DNA of 64,000 bases from Pseudomonas alcaligenes (GTDB lineage: Bacteria; Pseudomonadota; Gammaproteobacteria; Pseudomonadales; Pseudomonadaceae). The notes under the pieces were generated by a model. That model was not told the DNA's origin. It was given only the letters and a program-made list of their open reading frames with translations, and made no database searches. Within the stretch, counting starts at the first letter, position 1. The number at the start of each line of letters is the position of its first letter. This document shows positions 56,626 to 64,000 of this stretch, one piece after another. The stretch lies in NCBI RefSeq assembly GCF_041729615.1, contig NZ_CP154874.1, positions 3,269,501 through 3,333,500 of the forward strand, written 5' to 3'. A program made the position numbers and the translations under genes.

Positions 56626-57339
56626 ATGAGCCATGCCGTCGCCCGCCTGCGTGCCGAGCGCCTGGCGCGCAGCCTCAAGCCCTTCGTGTCGCGGGGGTCG
56701 CGCTCCGAGCGCTGCCCGGACTGCCGGGTCATCCCCAGCTACTGCCTGTGTGCCTGGCGTCCGCGGGTCGAGGCGCGGGCGGCGATGTGCCTGCTGATGT
56801 ACGACGTGGAGGCGCTCAAGCCGAGCAATACCGGCTGGCTGATCGCCGACCTGGTGGCCGATACCCACGCCTTCGGCTGGCAGCGCACCGCAGTCGACCC
56901 ACACCTGCTGGCGTTGCTGGACGACCCGCAGTACGCCCCCTGCGTGGTGTTCCCCGGTGAATACGCCGAGCCCGAACGGGTGATCGAGGAACTACCGCCC
57001 CTGGCGCCGGGCAAGCGTCCGCTGTTCATCCTGCTCGACGCCACCTGGACCGAGGCGCGCAAGATGTTCCGCAAGAGTCCCTACCTGAACCGCTTCCCGG
57101 TGCTCAGCCTGAAGCCCGAACAGCTGTCGCGCTATCGCCTGCGCCGCTCCAAGCGCGACGAGCACCTGTGCACCGCCGAAGTGGCGGCGCTGTGCCTGGA
57201 GCTCGCCGGCGAGCGCCGCGTCGCCGGTGCCCTGGATGCCTGGCTGGACCTGTTCACCGAGCGCTATCTGGGCGCCAAGCACCGTCGCGTACTGGACGAG
57301 CAGAGCCCGGCGCATCAGGCGCTCAAGCCTTTCCTCTGA
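56626..57339 (+). CDS. DTW-domain tRNA-uridine aminocarboxypropyltransferase
   Basis: Enzyme of 237 residues of the DTW family (TapT type), which adds the 3-amino-3-carboxypropyl group to tRNA uridine using SAM. The motif LLDATWTEARKM contains DATW, a variant of the DTW box, and the zinc-type cysteines lie in CPDCRVIPSYCLC. The ATG at 56626 has GGAG 6 bases upstream. The stop converges on the EamA transporter gene. Confidence 0.88.
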   Translation: MSHAVARLRAERLARSLKPFVSRGSRSERCPDCRVIPSYCLCAWRPRVEARAAMCLLMYDVEALKPSNTGWLIADLVADTHAFGWQRTAVDPHLLALLDDPQYAPCVVFPGEYAEPERVIEELPPLAPGKRPLFILLDATWTEARKMFRKSPYLNRFPVLSLKPEQLSRYRLRRSKRDEHLCTAEVAALCLELAGERRVAGALDAWLDLFTERYLGAKHRRVLDEQSPAHQALKPFL

Positions 57340-57388
57340 GACCTCTGCGCCGGCTCACGGCCGCACTCTGCCCCAGCGACGCAGGCGC

Positions 57389-58270
57389 TCAGGCCTTCTT
57401 CGGCCACAGCTGGGCGAGCAGCATGCCGGCGAACATCAGCGCACAGCCGAAGTAGCCCTTGAGCGCCAGGGCCTCGCCCAGCAGCAGGGCGCCGGCGATG
57501 GCGGCGAACACCGCCTCCAGCGACAGGATGATGGCGGCGTGCGAGGCGATCGCATGCTTCTGCGCCACCACCTGCAGGGTGAAGCCGACGGCCACGCCGA
57601 ACAGGCCACCGTAGAGGATGGCCGGGCCGGCGGCGAGGATGGCCTCCAGGCGGATTTCCTCCAGCACCAGCGCCAGCAGCAGGCTGATCACCGCGCAGGT
57701 GGCGAACTGCAGCAGGGCCAGGCGCAGCGGGTCGTGGCGGCTGGCGAAGAAGCTCACCAGCAGTACGTGCACGCCCCAGACGAAGGCGCCGGCCAACTGC
57801 AGCCAGTCACCGGAGGCGACCTGGAAGCCCTCGCCGACACTGAGCAGGAACATGCCCACCACCGCCAGGCCTGCGCCCAGCCAGGTGCCCATGCCGGTGC
57901 GCTGGCCGATGACCAGGCCGAGCAGCGGGACTACGATGACATACAGGCCGGTGATGAAGCCGGAGTTGGTCACGCTGGTGAACAGCAGGCCGACCTGTTG
58001 CAGGTTGATCCCCAGCGACAGCGCCAGACCCATGGTCAGGCCACCGAGCAGCAGGCCGCGGTTGACTGGCTCGCGCTTCTGTCCCTGCTCGCGCCGGCCC
58101 AGCCAGAGCACCAGCGGCAGCAGCGCCAGGCAGGCCAGGGTGAAGCGCAGGCCGGTGTAGAGGAAGGGGCCGATGGCGTCCATGCCCAGGCGCTGGGCGA
58201 CGAAGGCGGAGCCCCAGATCATCGCGGTCAGCAGCATCAACAGGTCGGCGCGCAGGGCTTGGCTTCGCAT
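57389..58270 (-). CDS. EamA-family (DMT) transporter
   Basis: Inner-membrane transporter of 293 residues with ten hydrophobic helices in the duplicated five-helix form (LLMLLTAMIWGSAFVAQRLG; GALLLGEALALKGYFGCALM). The substrate is unknown; the family exports metabolites. It diverges from erdR. Confidence 0.9.
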   Translation of the reverse strand: MRSQALRADLLMLLTAMIWGSAFVAQRLGMDAIGPFLYTGLRFTLACLALLPLVLWLGRREQGQKREPVNRGLLLGGLTMGLALSLGINLQQVGLLFTSVTNSGFITGLYVIVVPLLGLVIGQRTGMGTWLGAGLAVVGMFLLSVGEGFQVASGDWLQLAGAFVWGVHVLLVSFFASRHDPLRLALLQFATCAVISLLLALVLEEIRLEAILAAGPAILYGGLFGVAVGFTLQVVAQKHAIASHAAIILSLEAVFAAIAGALLLGEALALKGYFGCALMFAGMLLAQLWPKKA

Positions 58271-58394
58271 GGCGGATCTCGCTCGGAAAAACTGGCGACT
58301 TTGCCGCAAAGCGCGGAACTTGACCACCCCGTCACGGCTCGGCATGCTTGGCGCCGCTTGCTGAACCGGCCCACAACAACAACAGGGAACGCCC

Positions 58395-59048
58395 ATGGCC
58401 GCATACGAGATTCTCATCGCCGACGACCACCCGTTGTTCCGCAGCGCCCTGCACCAGGCGCTGACCCTGGGCCTGGGGCCGGACGTGCGCCTGGTGGAGG
58501 CGGCTAGCATCGCCGAGCTGGAGGCGCGCCTGGCCGAGAAGGCCGACTGGGACCTGGTCCTGCTCGACCTCAACATGCCCGGCGCCTATGGCTTTTCCGG
58601 CCTGGTGCTGCTGCGCGGGCAGTATCCGCAGATCCCCGTGGTGATGATCTCCGCCCAGGAGGAGGCCGCCGTGGTGGCGCGTGCCCGTGAGTTCGGCGCC
58701 AGCGGCTTCATTCCCAAGTCCAGCCCGCTGGAGACCCTCCAGCAGGCCGTGCGCCAGGTGCTCGATGGCGAGGTCTGGTGGCCGCCGCAGGCCTTCGAGG
58801 CGGTCAGCGTGTCGGCCGAGGCCAAGGCCGCCAGCGCCGGCCTGGCCAGCCTGACGCCGCAGCAGTTCCGCGTCCTGACAATGGTCTGCGAGGGCCTGCT
58901 GAACAAGCAGATCGCCTTCGAGCTGAGCGTCTCGGAGGCCACCATCAAGGCGCATGTCACCGCCATCTTCCGCAAGCTCGGTGTGCGTACCCGCACCCAG
59001 GCGGCGCTGCTGCTGCAGCAGATGGAGTCGGTGCCGGCCCAGCAGTAG
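58395..59048 (+). CDS. erdR: LuxR-type response regulator, ErdR-like
   Basis: Response regulator of 217 residues: REC (ILIADDHPLFRSAL; phospho-Asp in LLDLNMPG) and a LuxR helix-turn-helix (LTPQQFRVLTMVCEGLLNKQ, then SEATIKAHVTAIFRKLG). The position beside dgkA matches PA3604 (ErdR) of P. aeruginosa, linked to ethanol oxidation. The symbol rests on that synteny plus domain order. Confidence 0.8.
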   Translation: MAAYEILIADDHPLFRSALHQALTLGLGPDVRLVEAASIAELEARLAEKADWDLVLLDLNMPGAYGFSGLVLLRGQYPQIPVVMISAQEEAAVVARAREFGASGFIPKSSPLETLQQAVRQVLDGEVWWPPQAFEAVSVSAEAKAASAGLASLTPQQFRVLTMVCEGLLNKQIAFELSVSEATIKAHVTAIFRKLGVRTRTQAALLLQQMESVPAQQ

Positions 59049-59109
59049 GCCCCTTGTGGGCCGCTCGCCGCTACAATGCGCGGCGAGTCATTCACGGATT
59101 GCCTTCCCC

Positions 59110-59475
59110 ATGTCGCCATTCAAGGGCCAGACCGGCCTGAAACGTATCCTCAATGCCGCCGGCTACTCGCTGGACGGCCTGCGCGCCGCCTTCACCGGCG
59201 AAGCCGCCTTCCGCCAGCTGGTGCTGCTCAACCTGGTGCTGATTCCGCTGGCCTTCTGGCTCGACGTGAGCCCGGTGGAACGCGCGCTGATGGTGGCGGT
59301 GGGCCTGCTGTCGCTGATCGTCGAGTTGCTCAACTCGGCGGTGGAGGCGGCCATCGACCGCATCTCCCTGGAGCGCCACCCGCTGTCGAAGAACGCCAAG
59401 GACATGGGCAGTGCCGCCCAGCTGACCTCGCTGGTGCTGATCGGCCTGGTCTGGTCGATCATCCTGCTCGGCTGA
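59110..59475 (+). CDS. dgkA: diacylglycerol kinase
   Basis: Small membrane kinase of 121 residues that phosphorylates diacylglycerol from membrane-derived oligosaccharide synthesis. It has three hydrophobic helices and the motif ELLNSAVEAAIDRIS. The start at 59110 gives the family's length; the longer frame overlaps erdR and is a shadow. Confidence 0.95.
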   Translation: MSPFKGQTGLKRILNAAGYSLDGLRAAFTGEAAFRQLVLLNLVLIPLAFWLDVSPVERALMVAVGLLSLIVELLNSAVEAAIDRISLERHPLSKNAKDMGSAAQLTSLVLIGLVWSIILLG

Positions 59476-59486
59476 GCGACCCGCGC

Positions 59487-60818
59487 CTACAGCACCCCGG
59501 CCTTCTTCCAGGCCAGGTAGCGGCTGACCAGTTCCGGCCCCAGTTCCTTCGGCCGCGCATCCAGCACCGGCACGCCGTGGGCCAGCAGGCGCTCGTGCAG
59601 GCCGGCGCGGGCGTTCAGGTAATCCACCGTGCCGCAGTAGGCCAGGGCCTGCTCGTAGTCCTGTACCTGGGTGTGGCGCAGGCGATCCAGCACTTCCTCG
59701 CGCAGGCTGGCGACCAGCACCCGATGCTGGCGGCCCAGGCGCCTGACCGCGCCGAGCAGCTCCTCGTCGTCCTCGTCGCGCAGGTTGGTCACCAGCACCA
59801 CCAGAGCGCGGCGGCGCTGGCGGGCGAGCAGGGCGTTGATCGCCGCCGCGTAGTCGGCCGGCCGGCGGGTGCTGTCGAGGGCATACACGGCGTTGAGTAG
59901 GGTGCCGATGTGGGCCTGGCCCTTGAGCGGTGCCACGTACTGGTCCTGGTTGCCGGCGAAGGTCGCCAGGCCCACCGCGTCGCCCTGGCGCAGGGCCACG
60001 TAGCTGAGCAGCAGGCAGGCGTTGAGGGCGTGGTCGAAGTGCGCCAGCTCGTCGTCCTGGCTGCGCATGCGGCGGCCGCAGTCGAGCAGGAAGACGATCT
60101 GCTGGTCGCGCTCGTCCTGGTACTCGCGGGCGATCGGCGTGCGCTTGCGCGCGGTGGCCTTCCAGTCGATCTGGCGCAGGGTGTCGCCGTCGCGGAACTC
60201 GCGCAGCTGGTGGAACTCCAGGCCCAGGCCGCGGCGCTGGCGCTGGCGTACGCCGAGCTGGCTGAGCCAGTCGTCCACCGCCATCAGCTGGGCGCCGTAG
60301 AGGCGGGCGAAGTCAGGGTAGACGCGGGTCTCGCTGGCCTGCTCGACGAAGCGCCGTGCCTGCCACAGGCGCAGCGGGCTGGGCAGCAGCAGTTCGCAGC
60401 GCGGGAAGCGGAAGTGGCCGCGCCTGAGCGGGCGCACCCGGTAGCCGAACTCGGTCTGCTCGCCCGGATGCAGCGCCACCGACTGGGGCAGGAACTCGAA
60501 GTCCATGTGCTCGGGCAGATGGTCGAAGGCCTGTATGACCAGCGGCTGGCGATAGTCGTGGTGCAGGGTCAGGCGCACCTCGCTCCAGCGCCCCAGCGGC
60601 AGGTTGCCGGGCAGCTGGCGCTGCAGGCGCGGGGTGGGCTGCCGGCGCAGCCACAGGGCGTCCAGGCCGGCGAGCAGCAGCAGGGCCAGCAGCAGGCCCC
60701 ACCACAGCGGCTGCAGGGTCTGCGGCAGCCTGATGCCGAGCAGCGGCAGGCTGCCGAGAACGATGGCCAGGGCCAGCAGGCCGCCGAGCAGGCCGAGGAG
60801 CAGGCGGGATGGCTTCAT
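59487..60818 (-). CDS. DUF58-domain protein
   Basis: Protein of 443 residues: two hydrophobic segments (~5-50), then a beta-rich region and a DUF58/vWA-like domain with the DUF58 signature EFHQLREFRDGDTLRQIDWKATAR (in parts) and the VFLLDCGRRM metal-site-like loop. It works with MoxR-type ATPases in an unknown chaperone-like or cell-wall system. It is the last gene of the minus-strand unit, 13 bases after the MoxR stop. Confidence 0.88.
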   Translation of the reverse strand: MKPSRLLLGLLGGLLALAIVLGSLPLLGIRLPQTLQPLWWGLLLALLLLAGLDALWLRRQPTPRLQRQLPGNLPLGRWSEVRLTLHHDYRQPLVIQAFDHLPEHMDFEFLPQSVALHPGEQTEFGYRVRPLRRGHFRFPRCELLLPSPLRLWQARRFVEQASETRVYPDFARLYGAQLMAVDDWLSQLGVRQRQRRGLGLEFHQLREFRDGDTLRQIDWKATARKRTPIAREYQDERDQQIVFLLDCGRRMRSQDDELAHFDHALNACLLLSYVALRQGDAVGLATFAGNQDQYVAPLKGQAHIGTLLNAVYALDSTRRPADYAAAINALLARQRRRALVVLVTNLRDEDDEELLGAVRRLGRQHRVLVASLREEVLDRLRHTQVQDYEQALAYCGTVDYLNARAGLHERLLAHGVPVLDARPKELGPELVSRYLAWKKAGVL

Positions 60819-60831
60819 GCGCGGGCGATCG

Positions 60832-61859
<1,028 letters not shown>

Positions 61860-61863
<4 letters not shown>

Positions 61864-63092
61864 AGGGCATTCCTGAGGGTTTGCAGGTTGGCGACCTGGC
61901 GGGTGAAGTCGGCGGCGGACAGCCGCTGTGCCGGCAGCGGGCGCATGGCCTGGCTGATGGCGGCGGTGGGTAAGCGGGTGAGGCGGCCGAGCACCTGCCA
62001 CTGCTCGGCCACCGGCAGGCGTTCGAAGCCGGGGTGGCGATGGCGGGCGCGGCGCTGGATGTCGCGTTGCAGGTTGGCCAGCAGGTGCTGCTGGCCGGCA
62101 CGCCGCAGGAGGAAGTCGGCGCCGGCGCGCAGGTGTTCCTCCAGCTGGCGACGCGCCGGCGCGGGCTGCCCCTGCAGCGGGCCGTGGCGCAGGCCGACAT
62201 GCCACAGCAGCAGGCCGATGAGCAGGGCCAACGCCGCCAGCGCAGCGGGATAGTGCTTGAGCAGGAGGCTGAACAGGTCGTCGCGCTGGGCGTTGTAGAT
62301 CAGGGTCACGACGCTGTCCTGGGTCAGGTACCAGAGCAGCCAGGCGTTGTCATGGTCGCCGATCCTGTCGTTCTGCCACAGCCAGGCGTCGGTCAGCACG
62401 GTGACCAGCCCCTTGCCGTGCTCGAGCTGCAGCATGTGGGTGGCGTCGCCGCTGTTGGCCCAGGCGTAGGCGCGGTTCTCGGCATCGAACAGGTGGTACT
62501 CGGTGTCGAATTCGACGTAGGCCGGCGCTTCCTCGTTCTCCAGATAGATCTTGGTCAGCTCCGGATAGCGGTCCTCTTCCGTGTCTTGCGCAGCCGTCGC
62601 GTCCGCGTCGGACTCGGGCTCGGCCGCTTCCTCATCCTCGGCAGCGGATTCCTGGTCGTCTTCCTCGTCCAGCTCGTAGGTGCTGAACTGCTGCACGCCG
62701 AGGGCGTCCAGTAGCAGGTCGCCGCTGCGCTCCTCTTCCTCGTCCCACAGCTCCTCGGCGACGAACACCAGATGGCCGCCCCGGGCGGTCCAGTCCAGCA
62801 CCTGCTCGGCCTGGCGCGGCGTCATGTTGCGGCGCGGTGCCAGCAGCATCAGGGTGTGTCCGGCGGGCGGCAGGTCGCGCAGCACCTCCAGACCCTCGGC
62901 CCGCGTGGCCGCTATCTTCTGCTGGCGCAGGAACAGCTCGGCGGCCAGGTAGTCGTTGGCGCGCGCCTCGGGCGAGGGACCGTGCTTGATGGTTTCCTCG
63001 TAGGGCTGCAGGCGCGCCAGGGCCTGCAGGCCGAGCCAGACCAGGGCGATCAGCAGCACGCCACCGAGGGCGAGTTTCAGCGGCCGGTTCAT
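61860..63092 (-). CDS. DUF4350-domain membrane protein
   Basis: Protein of 410 residues: one membrane helix at the start (5-25), a periplasmic domain with LLAPRRNMTPRQAEQVLDW and a very acidic insert (DEEDDQESAAEDEE), a second helix (~280-300), then a cytoplasmic tail. The acidic stretch is unusual for the family. It lies between DUF4129 and MoxR genes, overlapping both by four bases. Confidence 0.82.
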
Positions 63093-64000
63093 GCCCGTGC
63101 CCCTGGGACGAACAGGCGCCGCCAGCCGTCGGCGAGGGCGCGGCCGAGGTTGGCCGGCGGCAGGCGGTGGCCGTAGGCGAGGTTCTGCCAGTGGCGGGTC
63201 AGCACCAGGCTGAAGCGTTGCAGGTCCTCGCGCTGCAGGGTCTCGACCAGGCGCAGTACCTCGCCCTCGGTGTGCGAGCCCTTCAGCGGCAGGCGGAAGT
63301 CGTGCAGCAGGCGGCTGAGCAGGGCGCGGTAGAGCAGGCCGAGGGCTTCGCGCGGCTGCTCTGCCCAGAGCCGCTCGGCCTCGCCGGCGACGTCCGCGGG
63401 CAGGCTCTCCGGAGCCAGCTCCAGGCCGAACAGCTGGCTCGGCATCTCGCGCACGGGGCGCTGCGGCAGGCCCAGGCGCGCGGCGAAGGTGCTCAGCCAT
63501 TCGCGGTAGCGCCACAGCAGCAGGGCGACCAGCAGGGCCAGGGCGGCCCACAGCAGCACTTCGAAGAACAGCGCCAGCAGGTCGAGGCTGCTCCAGAACT
63601 TGCCGAGCTCGAACAGCTTCTCGATCAGCTCGATCAGGTTCTCGATCTCCTCCTCGCTCGGCTCCTCGGCGCTGTCGTCGCCGAAACGCCAACCCCGCAC
63701 CACCTCGCGGTTCTCGAAGGGCGGTGCATCGAGCAGCTGGGTGATGCTGTCGCGGGCTTCCTGGCTGGTCAGCGGCTGCTGCAGCAGGCGAGCGGCATCC
63801 GGGCCCATGGGATCGTCGAAGGGCACCGGGCAGCTGGCACTCGGCTTGGCCGCCAGGGCCTCGCCGCTCGGCAGCAGGGCCAGGCTGGCGCAGCAAACCA
63901 GCAGCAGGGCATAGGCGCTGCCGGTGAGACGCTGGCGCAGGCGGCGGAAAGTCAGCTCGATGTCCCAGGCTTCCAGCTCGGTGCGGCGATTCAGGTAGAG
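63089..64000 (-). CDS. DUF4129-domain protein, 5' end outside window
   Basis: Partial protein of 303 visible codons, open to the right edge (first codons LYLNRRTELEAWDIE), so the start lies beyond 64000. It has a hydrophobic segment near the start of the visible part, another (LALFFEVLLWAALALLVALLL) in the middle, and a C-terminal DUF4129-like cytoplasmic part (EALGLLYRALLSRLLHDF). It is the first visible gene of the DUF4129-DUF4350-MoxR-DUF58 unit. Confidence 0.8.
   Translation of the reverse strand, partial: LYLNRRTELEAWDIELTFRRLRQRLTGSAYALLLVCCASLALLPSGEALAAKPSASCPVPFDDPMGPDAARLLQQPLTSQEARDSITQLLDAPPFENREVVRGWRFGDDSAEEPSEEEIENLIELIEKLFELGKFWSSLDLLALFFEVLLWAALALLVALLLWRYREWLSTFAARLGLPQRPVREMPSQLFGLELAPESLPADVAGEAERLWAEQPREALGLLYRALLSRLLHDFRLPLKGSHTEGEVLRLVETLQREDLQRFSLVLTRHWQNLAYGHRLPPANLGRALADGWRRLFVPGARA

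Overview
The window is high-GC bacterial chromosome, almost certainly Pseudomonas of the P. aeruginosa/P. resinovorans-like lineage. The evidence is a core block ispF-truD-surE-pcm-DUF368-nlpD-rpoS-rsmZ-fdxA-mutS, then cinA-recA-recX, a PA3611-family secreted protein, an ErdR-like regulator and dgkA. A GacA-controlled rsmZ RNA lies between rpoS and fdxA. No tRNA, rRNA, CRISPR array, insertion sequence or phage gene was seen.

Layout. 1-8.8 kb: housekeeping and conserved-hypothetical genes (WbuC-like cupin, SulP permease, mqo, a YajG-like lipoprotein, an acyltransferase, and a YedK/HMCES homologue that has lost most of its catalytic residues). 8.8-11.8 kb: formaldehyde detoxification (LysR regulator, adhC, fghA). 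11.9-21.9 kb: the core block from ispF to mutS, with the rsmZ RNA.

22-48 kb: an accessory-looking stretch between mutS and cinA, which I remember as near neighbours in P. aeruginosa. Its first part is a dissolved-inorganic-carbon uptake pair dabB-dabA with a divergent LysR gene. Next come a cysD without cysN, a double zinc-ribbon protein, a second LysR gene that looks CbbR-like, and a Sua5-type tRNA-modification gene. Its second part (32.0-48.3 kb) is the main discovery candidate: nine co-directional, mostly overlapping signalling genes. They encode two sibling soluble histidine kinases, a receiver fused to an HD-GYP-like domain lacking its HD dyad, a stand-alone receiver, an MglA-like small GTPase, and a receiver fused to a complete GspE/PilB-type ATPase. 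They also encode an 1800-residue membrane PAS/GAF kinase, an Rcp1-like receiver, and a REC-PAS-PAS-LOV-GGDEF-EAL-REC protein with the photoactive LOV cysteine. Together they look like a pathway joining light or redox sensing, c-di-GMP, phosphorelay, a polarity GTPase and a pilus or secretion motor. No pilin or secretion structural genes are nearby, so the motor would act in trans.

48.5-64 kb: core genes again. These are a CinA-type amidohydrolase, recA (with an SOS box) and recX, a LOG-family protein, an MBL/beta-CASP hydrolase, a phosphoketolase with a C-terminal frameshift, a PA3611-family protein, a DTW-domain tRNA transferase, an EamA transporter, erdR, dgkA, and a DUF58/MoxR/DUF4350/DUF4129 operon that runs off the right edge.

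Starts were chosen by ribosome-binding site and overlap. Family names come from motif recognition by eye; no database search was run.
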